This document shows positions 22,633-34,326 of a DNA stretch of 64,000 bases, piece after piece; position 1 is the first letter of the stretch; each line of letters starts with the position of its first letter. Origin of the DNA: Clitopilus passeckerianus. Taxonomy: Eukaryota > Basidiomycota > Agaricomycetes > Agaricales > Entolomataceae. The stretch lies in assembly GCA_944990035.1 (NCBI GenBank), contig CALYLX010000069.1, positions 248,001 through 312,000 of the forward strand. The letters are read 5' to 3'. Below the pieces are notes generated by a model. The model did not search any database, was not told where the DNA came from, and saw nothing but the letters and a program-made list of their open reading frames with translations. A program made the translations under genes and the position numbers.

Positions 22633-24980
22633 CTACCGGTGCTTCATATCCCTAGCAAGCCGCAGACACAGAACGAACGCTACAAGGGCGGCCACACCAC
22701 CTAGTCTGTCAGGGGCAATCAATGTTCTTTATCAGCGGTATGCAAGCAGTACGCAAGAAGGGCTATACCTGAAGATATAGACCACGGAGTTAGACGGGTG
22801 GCTCCCTCCCACATCAGCACTCCTCGCCATCCTCAGGGTTTCGTTGACGATATTCGCAGCTGCCTCAGCAGTAGATTTCGGAGGCGGAGGTCGGACCGCA
22901 GGATGAGGCTGCACAGGATCGAATATCGCGAACACAATTGCTGCTATGCCAGTCACGATGAATTGCGGGATCACGATGGATACGTTGTGTATACCCTACA
23001 TTCATTGGGTCAGAAGCCGGACCTGGGTCGGAACGAAGAAACAGTAACACTCACGAGAATAATCCCAGCCTTAGCACTCAGCCCTCCCGACGACCCAGAG
23101 GTAGGAGATTCGACAGTCCCAGCTTCCGTATCTCTTGAAGCAGTGGCCTCGACAGCCTCTACCGGCTCCCAGTCCCGGTCTTGCTCCTCAAGCCGCGTAT
23201 GACTTGCTCTCGCAGCAGAATTGCCGAATATACTTCCTGCACTGAGGCCGGTTGCGGGTGGAGGGCGGTGGTCTCCATCTTCAGAATCGGAATCAGAACC
23301 GTCATCGGAAATCTTAAATTGTCTCGGCCCAGTTGTAGAAAGGAGTCCTTCCCGCTCTTCCATGGCTTCTACTTCATTTGGAGTTCGTGCATCCGAAAGT
23401 TGTATTTGCTCGGTTTCAGAGGAGTTAGGGTCGGGAGTTGTTAGAATCATTTCGCCCAACTGAATATCGAGGGACGTGAGGATGAGGGTTTCGGAGTAGT
23501 GACAAAATGACATACAAGGGAGAATGGCGCCCATTGTGTGATGGCCCATGAGAAACCTGTGACGCTAACCAAGAATGTCGCGCCAGCTACGGAATCTGTT
23601 AAGCTGACGAAAACGTTAGCTAGGGGGTTGAAGCAGGGATGAAAGCCAGAAGGAACCTACAATGTTCCAAACATACACACTGCAACCACCAGGTGGCTTA
23701 TAGCCCAAAGTGACGCCAGGTTGATCTTGTGTCTTTCCGGAATCCTGAACTTCTTCCACCATAGGTCCGGCGTATGATGTCTGAAGCCTCTCAGGCTTTC
23801 TTGCGGGGCGGGGGATTGGCTAGTGGGTGTTGCTACGCAGAATGGGAGAACAAGGTTGAGGAATAATGATAGTAGGGATGAATAGAATAGAGCTCTCGTC
23901 CCGAGTCTTGTGGCTTCTGCGTCGTGGGCTTTCTGATCCAGGCCAGGAGGGGATGTTCGCTTGTACACGTCTCCAATATAGAGTGTCGAGTAGAAGAGGA
24001 TCGGAAACCAGCCTATCCAAGCACTAGGATGTATATGCGCTCAGTGGCGGTAGTTCCAAAAACGCAGAGGTTAACCTACAAGAATTGTATAATGCACTTC
24101 TGGCGGTTAGGATGATGCATTAACGTTTACAATTGGAGCAACTCACGATCTGTCGGATATTTCGAGGCAGACTCTTCACATTACTCCATATGCTACGAAT
24201 TTCCTGCAACACTACATTCGGTTTTTTCTTGGAGGTGTAGCTTGCTTGTGTGTCTTTCAGTAGTATTCGCTCCTTGACGCAAGTCCCAGTAAGGAAATGC
24301 CCTGCGAACAACAAAACTGACACGACGAAGCTCAATACTTCGAGTTGCGTGCTCCCAAGGAAGGGGAGTATTGAGGGTAGTGGTATGCTTCCCGCAAAGA
24401 AGCCCACAACTGCTCCAAATCCGAGCATACGTGCTGCCCATGCGTTCCCCGAGGCTTGGGAGGATGGTGGGAGTGTGTCCACGATGAGTGCACGGTCCAT
24501 GGCCATTACAGCGTTGATGGAGAAATCAATGAGGTAGATGGATAATACGGCGAGGGCAATGGTGAGGTGGTCATTGCTTGATGTGTTCCACCCCGTGAAT
24601 ATTGCAGCGAAGGGTCGGGTATATCCTAGAAGGAGCATGGCTGCTGCACAAACGATGCTCCCAACAATCATCCATGGGCGTCGGCGACCGAAACGTGAGG
24701 TTGTATTATCGGCCAAGACCCCAATTACGGGTTGCATAATGAGGCCAGAGAGTGGTCCTGCTAGGAACACGATGGCCATTGATGATTTTGAGAGACCAAG
24801 GGATATTAGGTAGGGTGAGGCATAGCTCATTTCTACCGACCAGAATATCTGGACACCCAGCAGTCCAATGGTCAATGTTGGAAGGTGCGACCATTTGGGA
24901 CCCAGTATTCGAGGATTTCCAACGAATTTTTGGCCTGAAGGTTGATGGTTCGAGGAGACTGGAGCGAAGCCACCAGTCAT
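22633..24980 (-). CDS. MFS sugar transporter, SLC45/GPH sucrose-symporter type (copy 1)
   Basis: The ATG at 24980 opens a long first exon: a short hydrophilic N-terminus, then the first half of a twelve-helix transporter. GLLGVQIFWSVEMSYASPYL lies in the first helix. The loop motif SRFGRRRPWM is the hallmark of plant sucrose transporters and animal SLC45 proteins, and SINAVMAMDRALIVD follows. Later exons give GWFPILFYSTLYIGDVYKR and further helices, then a long acidic, Ser-rich loop (about 23050-23470, with SDSDSEDGD), GIHN-like and FIVTGIAAIVFAIFDP helices, and a last helix LGGVAALVAFVLCLRLA. The expected role is proton-coupled uptake of sucrose, maltose or another glucoside at the plasma membrane. 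Tandem with a paralogue that starts at 27493. Confidence 0.82.
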
Positions 24981-25488
24981 GTTGTGAGTTGGGTATGATT
25001 GTCCGTCTGTTCCGTTAAATGCTTGAGCCTGCTGCCTGGTTAGAGGATTTCCTCAAGCTTGAAGCAGGGTTTGGGCTCACTTTAGTTTACTTGCATGTCC
25101 CTTCTGTCGTAATGTTAGCCAGCAGCAATCGTCTTGGACACTCACAGCCCTGTCGTTGTGGAATCGCAGTCCGAGAAAGAGTGAGGTGTCCTATCATCGT
25201 TGCTGACGTGATAGCCCCATGGAGACATGACGACCACCATTGCGACGCGTCGCGTAGCGCCTAATATTCAGGCCCAAGCTCAAAGTTGGAATCAAGATGC
25301 AGTCGAGGATCCATCTTCATTCAGGGACTGTAAGCTGACCAATAAAATTATCTACTAAGTCTATCACCGAATATCCATGGGTATATCAAGAAACAATAGG
25401 GCTGCCAATCGATACTACTACTAAAGTCGATTTCCTTGTGACTCTTCTAGAAGAGAAGCCACCGGAAAGCACAACAGCGCAGCAGGGA
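24981..25488. other. intergenic between the two transporters
   Basis: No supported gene. It should contain the promoter of copy 1 and the terminator of copy 2. Confidence 0.4.
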
Positions 25489-27493
25489 TCACCCAACCTT
25501 CTGGAGGTATCTTGCGAATCTCCAACACAAAGCAAAAGCTAAGAGCGCGGAGGTTCCACCAAACCTGTCGAAAGTAAGATCAGCAATGCAGCCATATCTT
25601 TCAGTAGAACCAAGAACTTACCTATAAACATACTTGAGTGAATCTGAATGCGTCTCTCCACCAGACTGGGCTGCTGCTGGTGTGGCCGGGTCAAAGATAG
25701 CAAATATCACAACAGAGATACCGGAGACGATGAATTGAGGGATCACATTAAACACATTAAGGAGGCCCTTAGGAGAACTCGTGAGTTGGTAACTCAGATC
25801 GTTGAATAGGGTAACATACGAGTATGATCCCAGCTTTAGCACTTAGACCGCCTGAAGGTTTCTCAGAAAGTACATCCTTCTCTTCGTCGGGTTTACGCCC
25901 ATCCTCAGCTGATAGAAGGCCTTCTCTCTCTTCTCCCGCTTCTTGGTGATGCGCCGAACTGGTATTCTCCAGATGGATGTTTTCGGAAGAGCTTGCATCT
26001 GTTGAATCCAGGATAGCTTCACCGAGCTAGAATATGAAGTTAGCTATGTCAGATTCTGGACCTGAGACTGATACGTACCAGTGCGAATGGCGCCCACATG
26101 GATATAGCACCTGCTATCCCGGTGAGGGCAAAGAAAACTGTAGCCCAGAAAAGTGAGTTGGTCAGCCTTTGTGTAATTAGGGAGATTAGCCATGTCATAG
26201 CAGTGCTTGGAGACGAACTACTCACGTCGCTGCGAGCATGCATGAGCCTACAACCAAATGACCCACTGCCCAGAGGCTCGACAAGCTGAACGTAAGGCGT
26301 TTTGGAATGAACGACCGTTCATTCTCGGAAGGCTTGATGAAGAGTGGCAGAAGTAGAGTACAAAACAAGGAGAGGAGTGCCGAGAAGAACAGAGCCCTTG
26401 AACCCAGTCGGGCACCCTCCGCATCCCGGGATTCTATCTCGGCCAAGGTCGCATTTAGAGGCAGGGGCATGGACCGCTTGTAGACTTCGCCGATGTACAA
26501 AGTCCCATAGAACATTAATGGGAACCATGCCATCGATGCCCTAGAAGTCATTCCAGGGTGAGCAACAAGCTTCGTTGTAGAAGTTTAACGTAACCTACAA
26601 GAATTGAATGGCGAACTAGAATGCTGTCAGGCAAGAATTGCGGAAGTGGGTTGCAAAAAACTCACAATTTGGCGGATTGTGTAGGGAAGTGATTTCACTG
26701 TCATCCACATTTCACGAACCTCCCTTACGGCAGGATGGTTCAAGACTGATGAATTTTTCCGCTGGGTTTGAACCAGCACTTTCTCCTTGACACATAGACA
26801 TGTCAAAGTATGCCCTACCAGCAACAAAGCTGACACAAGCAAACTCAGGATTTGCATTTGTGTGTTCCCCAGGAATGGGAGCAGCTCAGCCAGGTGAACA
26901 CTTCCGACGAAGAATCCCGCCATGCTCCCCACCACGTGCATCCTTGCGGCCCATGCGTTGCCAGAAGCCTGCCCAGATGAAGGGAGGCTATCAACAATGA
27001 GGGCTCGATCCACCGCCATGACGGCGTTGATTGAGAAGTCAACGAGGTATATGGCAACAACGGCCAAGGCAACTGTGAGGCGGTCATTGCTTGCATTGTT
27101 CCACCCGGTGAAAATTGAGGCGAATGACCTCGTATATCCCAACAATAGCATCGCTAGCACAGTAATCACTGTGCCCACTAGCATCCAGGGACGTCGTCGG
27201 CCAAAACGTGACGTAGTGGTATCTGCTAGAATGCCAATGACTGGCTGCATGATGAGGCCAGAGAGAGGTCCGGCGAGGAAGACGGCGGCGATGGAGGATT
27301 TCGAGAGACCGAGGGAGAGAAGGTAGGGAGAGGCGTAGGCCATCTCGACTGACCAGAAGATCGAAACTCCTAGCAGGCCGATGGTTAATGTAGGGAGGTG
27401 AAGCCATTTGGGACCGAGGATACGTGATTTTCCTATAAGTTTATTGGTGGAATGGTTGCTGCTGGAAGGGAGTGAGGCAAGGCCGCCTGCCAT
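25489..27493 (-). CDS. MFS sugar transporter, SLC45/GPH sucrose-symporter type (copy 2)
   Basis: The start at 27493 (MAGGLASLP…) aligns with copy 1 throughout: ILGPKWLHLPTLTIGLLGVS, SVEMAYASPYLLSLGLSKSS, SRFGRRRPWM, SINAVMAVDRALIVD. Later exons give WFPLMFYGTLYIGEVYKRSM, a shorter central hydrophilic loop than copy 1 and a final helix TSALLAFALCWRFA. The loop between late helices lacks the acidic SDSDSEDGD run of copy 1, so regulation may differ. The expected role is a proton/sugar symporter. Same strand and order as copy 1; tandem duplicates. Confidence 0.82.
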
Positions 27494-28284
27494 GGTTGTG
27501 GTCGCGTTAGGTATCCCTTGGCACGTTGATTGAGTTTGGGAAATGTAGTGTCCGAACGATTTTTGGGAATTGAGGAACTTGAGGAAGAGATTTTAACGAG
27601 TGGAAGATTCTTATAAGTGGAGGCAATCAAGTCATTCTCAAGCGGGGGTCAAAGATGATAGTGCTGAAGCAACCGAAGTGCAGCCTGGTGTCGCCCAATT
27701 TCCCCGCCATGAGAGCCTACAACTCGGTGGCAGCTCCAGGTAACTCCTTACGGCATGAATTTCATGATAAGGCTGATGACTGTGAAGCTTGAGCTGTGGC
27801 TGCTCCAAGGGAGCCTCTCACACTGGCGCGTTCAATACGGAACAAGAAAGTAGTTTTCCAGGCTGAAGATGATCGGGGTCATGTTTGGCGGTCATGCACA
27901 TGGACGAGGAAGTCTCCGGCTTCCAGATCCGACATACAGCTATATTTGGTTCTGTGTACTGAGGTTGAGGTTGGCTCACTCTGCGCTCAAGAACATTCGA
28001 AATCCAGGTTTGTTTTAAATATAGCGCCTACTATGGAGAGCATTGATAATCTGGCCATTATAAAGCCTCCTTGCCTGAGAAAACGTTGGGTGCTGGAGCT
28101 AGATCTCTGCTAACAGTTAGATTGTCCGAGCAATGACTTGGGAGAATCTAAGAAAGTGGCGCTTGCGTCGTATTAAATGATGTATAGATAGCATGCACGA
28201 TTAACAATCTTAGTCTATAGTGCCTAGTGATGTGTTGGCTTTTTTCCTGCAGAAAACTTGTGAAAAAGCGGTTACATCAGGCAG
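27494..28284. other. no gene recognised
   Basis: A plus-strand frame at 27796-28113 is not supported by any domain. The first part is the likely promoter of transporter copy 2. Confidence 0.4.
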
Positions 28285-29119
28285 TCAATCGAACTCACCA
28301 TCAACAAACATATTCCTTGTCGCTGACGGGAGGGTAATGCTCATTCCGTCCAACTCCTTTGTGACAATCACCTGGCATCCCAGGCGACTTGTATCGGTTA
28401 AACCGAAAGCCATGTCAAGCATGTCATTTTCTTCATCCTCTGGCTCGGGAAGCTTGTCGTAGAACTCGTCAGGGAGAATGACATGACATGTCGAACATGC
28501 TACAGAGCCTTCGCAAGCACCTGGAAGGTCGAAAAGCAGGTTGAAGGGACCATGAAGTAAGATTCGGTTACAAGGAAGGAAATGGAAGACAGGATAGTCA
28601 GATTCACGAAAGTGGGATATCGATGCAGAGTGCATACCCTCAAGGTCAATGTCGTATTCATGAGCAATAGATAGCAGATCATCTCCTTCATTGACTTCCG
28701 TGGTTTGAATCAAGTTTCCTTTGGAATCCTTCCAGTGCAGCGTGATCCTAGGCAGAGGGGTCAACAGGCCGTGACTGCGAACAATGGGGTCTAGACATAC
28801 CCAGTTCCCGGTTCTGGACGCGACACATCTTTGTGACGTATGACTAGGAGGTGAAAGTACCCTCAGTATGCAGGGTTGATAGCAAGTCATGGTAAAGTAA
28901 TGTACCTGCCGAAGAATGTATTGACTGGCTTCTCATCTTCCAGCATGTCCTCTGTTTTGAAATTCTGGCAATAACCGAAATCCTGCTGAGCTGAACTTCT
29001 TGGCTGGGTCTTGGTGATCCGAAAGTCCTTGATTTACCAGAAGTTGAAGCAAGGTTCCGAGCTGGCACAAACGTCCGGCGGTTGGCTCGGCATAATTGAC
29101 TCGACGCAGACCTCAACAT
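28285..29119 (-). CDS. mitochondrial [2Fe-2S] ferredoxin, adrenodoxin/Yah1 type
   Basis: The ATG at 29119 starts a basic, Ser/Arg-rich targeting-like N-terminus ([20 protein letters not shown]). After two small exons the ferredoxin fold begins at [17 protein letters not shown], then [18 protein letters not shown]. An intron of about 120 bp without a stop follows, then [12 protein letters not shown] (C-x5-C-x2-C) and LGCQVIV for the fourth cluster cysteine. The family passes electrons from ferredoxin reductase to iron-sulfur cluster assembly and heme A synthesis in the mitochondrial matrix. The stop at 28285 follows NMFVDGEFD; a GTGAGT inside those codons could instead be a donor to a short last exon, so the very C-terminus is uncertain. 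Confidence 0.85.
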
Positions 29120-30246
29120 AGCTATCCCAGACCTATTTTTTGGGGCATTATTAGGTACGAGTTCGAAGTGAAGGCAAGCAGGCTACTCACCAAATGAACC
29201 TCGAGACTACAACACCTCCAAGTTCCTGGTTTCGCTTTGGGCAATACCGACAAGCAAAATGACAATGACGGGGGCTCAATGCCGATGGTTCCGAACCCCG
29301 GATGGCAAATTTGGTCATGTGACTGGGCTATGATTACCCAATTTTTCTCATGGCCAAATTTAAATTCAAGAGGTCTTCTCGCCTTCACTTTGTTTGCTTG
29401 CTTTCTGTGAGTGCCAGTCAAGTTCAGACGAGAGGAAAACATCGGGAAATCTTGAATAGACGTGGTCAGAAAAGTGCAATTCCCGTTTGCTTCCCGAATG
29501 CCCGTGGCTGGTGGTGGCCGCCAGTCAAAACATCACCCCATTCTTTCAACATTCTGCCTTCTTCTCTTCTTCTGCAGAGCCGAGATCTGCTAGCCGTAGC
29601 TTACATACATACGCCGCGTGAGGATGAATTCCAATCCAATTGCATCTGAGATGGTGTTGACCATCTACAATGAACTGGTTTCTTTGCCGTCGGAGAGATG
29701 GCAGATCTCCACATCCCGTACGTCGGTACCGCTTGCCGTTTGCTATGCTGTTGCTGAAATCTCTTATCCTAAGAACCCGTACACATGAGAAGACTATATT
29801 TGTGAGGCTCTAAATACCACGATACCGGCACGACTCAAATTACTAGACATGGCTGGATCGAAAAACTCTCGTGCTGAATTGATTTTATCCCACAACCTTG
29901 CCCAACAGCAGGGTGGGCACGCAGTCGGGTGAACAGGCCCCGTTGAGCCCGAACATTTTTGTAAAATCTCCTGAGCTCGGCCAACTCCACCACCTCAATT
30001 CTCCCTGCCTAATAGGTCCACACTGTACTTCCCGATCTTAATTCGACAGCACTGTCAACGGATGAAGTACGAACGAACATAACTGCGAACAGTATTGGGA
30101 GAAGAGTTTACAGCTCATGAATTGAAAAGCATATGGCTCGTACAAGAATTGATGTCCCAGGTCATACTAGTATGAGTAATTGCTGTGACTACCAAGAACA
30201 AATATCCTCCTTCGCCCAGCCTAAAGAGAATCTGCGATGGCCCAGT
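29120..30246. other. no gene recognised
   Basis: A possible short exon at 29651-29719 (MVLTIYNELVSLPSERWQIS…) has a GT after it but no convincing continuation. Nothing else is supported. Confidence 0.35.
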
Positions 30247-31553
30247 TCAGAAGAAGGTCATAAAGTCTAGTTTACCCGCCTCGGCCAACCTAGGCATACA
30301 GTCCGACGCAATCAACTCAGCTACCACCTCCCTGCCATGGCTCCAATCTGAGCCATCTATAAACCGCAAAGTAAATGTAGGGCCCTCCCCAGGGAACCTC
30401 TCCTTATTCATCAAAATGTCCTCTATCAAATCCCACTCAAATGCTTTGATGAGACCTCTATCTCCATCATCGTCCTCCTTTCCACTATAAAAGCTAAGAT
30501 ATCCTGTCAAGCTTTTGAATAGTTTACGAGATGAAATTGTAGCGAGGAAAGACGAGAACCGAATGGCTGAGGGTATTTCTGCATCTTCTTGGAAATCAGC
30601 AATGGTTCCAAGATGAAGTTCTTCGAGGGATGCGTTATGTTTGAGCGTAAAGTCGATCGGTTGCAAGATTCCTTCTAAATCGTTATTAGTACACAAGCTC
30701 TGGAGACCAGCTGAAATCATTCCTCACCACTATCGCGAATATCTCTTAACGGAAAGTTCAGTTTTTTTAGCGAGGAGCCGACGTGTTGGAGCGCATCTTG
30801 CATCAGAACTTGCTCCGCCATATTCGACGACTCTGCCTCCAACAAAAGCTCGGTGACGTTCCAACTATTGTGAATAATAGTCTTGAGTAAAACCAAATTA
30901 TCATCGTGGCCAGCTGTGATATTGAATTGCAACGAGGGGTCTGCTGAGAAGCGACACTCTACAGGACTATCCCAGTCCTGATCTATAAAGTATATGGGTC
31001 CGAGTCTGCACCTGATGCGAAGAGACGGTAGCGATCCGAGAAAATTAATAAGCTGACCAGGCGACAAAAATTTGGTATCACATAGTGTGATGGATGTAAG
31101 AGAGTTTATGGATATAAACCTTGATACAATGTCGCTCGGCAGCCCGAAAAAGCAGAATCCGTTCATATGGAGGGTACGCAGGCTAGACGCATGAGTGAGG
31201 GAAAGTGAGAGGATATGGAGAAAGGTCGGAGACGTGTTGTCTATGTCAGGCGGGTGATCGAAGTAAGGAGAATAACGATTATGCGAAACGCGAAGATCGA
31301 TTATGTGTGGCCAGAGGGTGCATCGAGGAATTGGTTGGAACAGGAGTTCCTGAAGCAGCCTTTCAGACTTCGAGTAAGGTTCTACATTGAGGGAAATGCG
31401 GAGTCTTGAAATGTGGTGGCGACGTGAATGGTGTAGCCAACGCCTGGATACAAGTGCGCAATTAGTCAACGCTGACCAGGATTGATCATCAGCTAGTGTT
31501 TCGCAGATCTTTTCCTCAAGCTCTGGTGGCAGACAGTCTGTTTTTTCCATCAT
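30247..31553 (-). CDS. F-box-like protein with a frame break
   Basis: The ATG at 31553 opens a 278-codon frame with an F-box-like N-terminus (CLPPELEEKICETL, then NCALVSRRWLHHSR), as in the large agaric F-box family. The rest is leucine-rich with no other motif. The frame stops at 30717, exactly where a second frame (30720-30247) continues in the same style (LQSLCTNN, ASLEELHLG, LAEAGKLDF). The join needs either a one-base frameshift or removal of the 17-nt stretch GTGAGGAATGATTTCAG, which has GT-AG ends but is shorter than any other intron here. It may be a recent pseudogene. A role in substrate-selective ubiquitination is the family expectation only. Confidence 0.6.
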
Positions 31554-32028
31554 GAACTTGGGTGTACTGAATCAAGGCTTCGAGCGGTGTTGACGCGACG
31601 CTGTTTGATGTTGTTACTTCCGGAAGGACGGTGCGATCACGAGCAGACTCCTCACCAGCCTCACCTTTCGAGCTCCCTTTTCCATCACGAAAACAGCACC
31701 TAGTTTACATCTCAATAGAACGCTATACATAGGTGACCTTGACCACCTTGAGAACTCATGAAACGAGAAGAATGAATTACAATGATTTGAGGTTTTTTTT
31801 CGGTATACATGAGACATCGTGTTCTTAGATCACCTCGGTATTCTTAGCTGAAGTAGGTCAGGATGACTCAACTAGGTATTCTAATTTATTCGAATCTATC
31901 TTGCTAGCCGCTGCATCACTGGTTCAGGGTGTTTCTACACTCTTCTTCATCAGAACTTGATAACAAAATTGTATAATAAGTTATATTTGACACATTAGCC
32001 CGAGATGGCAGCATACTACGGTGTACAT
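31554..32028. other. no gene recognised
   Basis: Likely promoter of the F-box-like gene; no supported coding sequence. Confidence 0.35.
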
Positions 32029-32820
32029 CTAAAACGGCGGGTTAAATTACTAGCCTGGTCTACCATTTCCGCCGATGCCGATGCAACCTTAAATAGCAAA
32101 CATAGCCCCTGTAATCCACCCGACAGCATCAGTAAGAGTGCAAGTAGTGTGACGGCCTTCGATGCACTCACGACGTCAGGGCCCCACAACTGGACAGATA
32201 CACTTGCGGTTGATGCAAAGAGCTAAGACGGGTGGAGGTAAGAACGAGCGACATAGCCATCCCAAAAGTTTGATTTGACGTACCACCAGCCAAGATATTA
32301 GGATAGGGCAGCCTTGAGAGAGCAAATAGCAAGTCTGTAGTGCCAGTGTATTAGGGTTCATTTAAGTGAGTGTATGCGCATTTTTGCTGATAGAAACGGG
32401 CTTACGGTTCTAAATTTCCTTGGTGTATCCACACATCCACGCTCCTCCAGCGTTACGTCGTGACCCTCATATAGGCACCCGCTTCTGTTTCTGGGAGGCG
32501 GGGATCGTCGCACCACTTCGTTGTGATTCTACACCGCATATAGTCAGGTTTACCACGCAAGAGTAAAGTTTGGATGTACTTACAGTCTCGGCTATGATAG
32601 CTGCAGACTCATAGTCGTGGTTGCAACCTATGAAGCGCAGTCTGTGAAAGCGTTGTACAAGCCAGATTAGTACTTGTGTATAGAGATGTGTGAATATATG
32701 CGTCGATAAGAGAGTGGATGCTGTTGCCGAGCCATTGGATCTCTTGGGTGATGGAAGAAAGGGAGGAAGAAGGATGAATTTCGACTTGTCGCGTTCATTC
32801 CTGTTGACGCGCTTGATCAC
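32029..32820 (-). CDS. possible small multi-exon membrane protein, unrecognised
   Basis: On the minus strand 32222-32029 reads as a plausible last exon after a CTTAG acceptor: LFASTASVSVQLWGPDVVSA, then a hydrophobic helix (VTLLALLLMLSGGLQGLCLL) and a stop. Upstream, DLLFALSRLPYPNILAG (about 32345-32290) could be a preceding exon, and 32820-32590 an earlier one (LIWLVQRFHRLRFIGCNHDY, SAAIIAET before a GTAAGT donor). No ATG was found for the first of these, and the joins between exons were not all resolved. Treat as a candidate only. Confidence 0.3.
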
Positions 32821-34326
32821 ATGACTAGCTTACATGAGGTTCCGAAGTCCGATGCCTTGGCAGGACAGAATCAAGTCTGGCGTTCCCAGGAGCTTTTGCT
32901 GAGGTTCAAACGCATCTCGAAGTATGTTATTGAGATGTTGCTAAAGATTCCTACTCAGTATGAGGAGACTATGAGGTGATAGCTTATCGGGTTTATGCTG
33001 AGTGCTGGGCAGTCGCTGACTTCAAGTTGAAAACCGAACGGGTGTCAAACAGCGAGCGTATATCTTGGCGTATATGCTCGTATATGCCCAATATATGCCC
33101 CAGCGCGCTAATAATTTTCTTCTACCTTTGCGTACGCTTATTGGGCACGACATAGTATAATTGCATTGATAGCAATATCTGCACTACGTATTGCATTTCC
33201 TCACGATAACTAATACGCTGGAAGAATACCTTGATCCCGTCGGTATCCCTTCTGTTCCCTTGAAAAGGCAGAATGTTAGACACAATACCTAATGAGCACG
33301 AAGTTGGGCACATGATTACATTATTATTCCGATTTGATGACGAACTTGGCCTACCAAAACCTTACTAGGTAAGGTTCCTGCCAAATATCTATATCAAGGC
33401 AAAATGATGGACAAATGTCAACCACTTTGTATGCCAATGGACCTTCATCAACGGAAGGACGAAGAATAGAAAGCATACCTGGACAAACCGGGAATATGCT
33501 ATTTTCGTGATGTCTCTTCCTCCTCTGCCTCTTCCTCATGAACTCCGATATGCATGAAGCCTTGTGCCTCCATAGCTTGGAATCACCTCACGCTCTTGGC
33601 CACCACGGTTGATCAAATCTCTGAAGGAACCATTCAGTACTTAGCCACAAAGGGCTAGAGCGCCACCAATTAATGATAGGATGAAGCCAACCCACTGGTT
33701 CATCGTAGCCCACGTCGACTCTGCGTCTATCCAGATAGGACCTGCAGGGATAATATCATGCCAGCTGCTGCACATCCCGTCCTTCCGTGTTCTTTCCCCA
33801 ACTCGCGCTCGGCTGTGATTGGGGCCGACATACTGATCTATCATTCTCCAACATGGCCGTCTATGGACTAGCGGGACGTCTGTCATCGGGCCTGTGGCAC
33901 AAAAGGCGCCACCACGCCCTCGCCTACCATTCAACGATTCTTGGCTTGGTCCATCGACTGGTGAGATTGACTGACGCGCTGCACTGCTACTACATGAATT
34001 AGATGAGGATAGAGATATATGGATGGTGCAAGCTCTTCGGATTCGGCTGATGTGATGATCCTGTCCAGCATGGATCAGAATAACATACTACGATCTGCCG
34101 CCCGGAAGCTTCTCGCCCGCCTCCAAGCGCAATCAGGCAGCGATCTCCGGTGCCGTGCCCATCGACAGCCACTTAATAAGCTGTCCCTTTCGTTCTAGAT
34201 CGCCTTCCTGAGGGCCCAGGATCATTTATGCCGCTCTATGATGATATATAATGGTGTTGGGCCCGACGGACGCCAGTTACCCACCCTCTCTTACCACCAG
34301 CACGAGCCCAACCTCTCTTCCGCAGG
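32821..34326. other. no gene recognised
   Basis: Short frames only, including a 97-aa minus frame at 33641-33934 with a hydrophobic end but no support. The last 150 bp probably hold the desaturase promoter. Confidence 0.4.
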
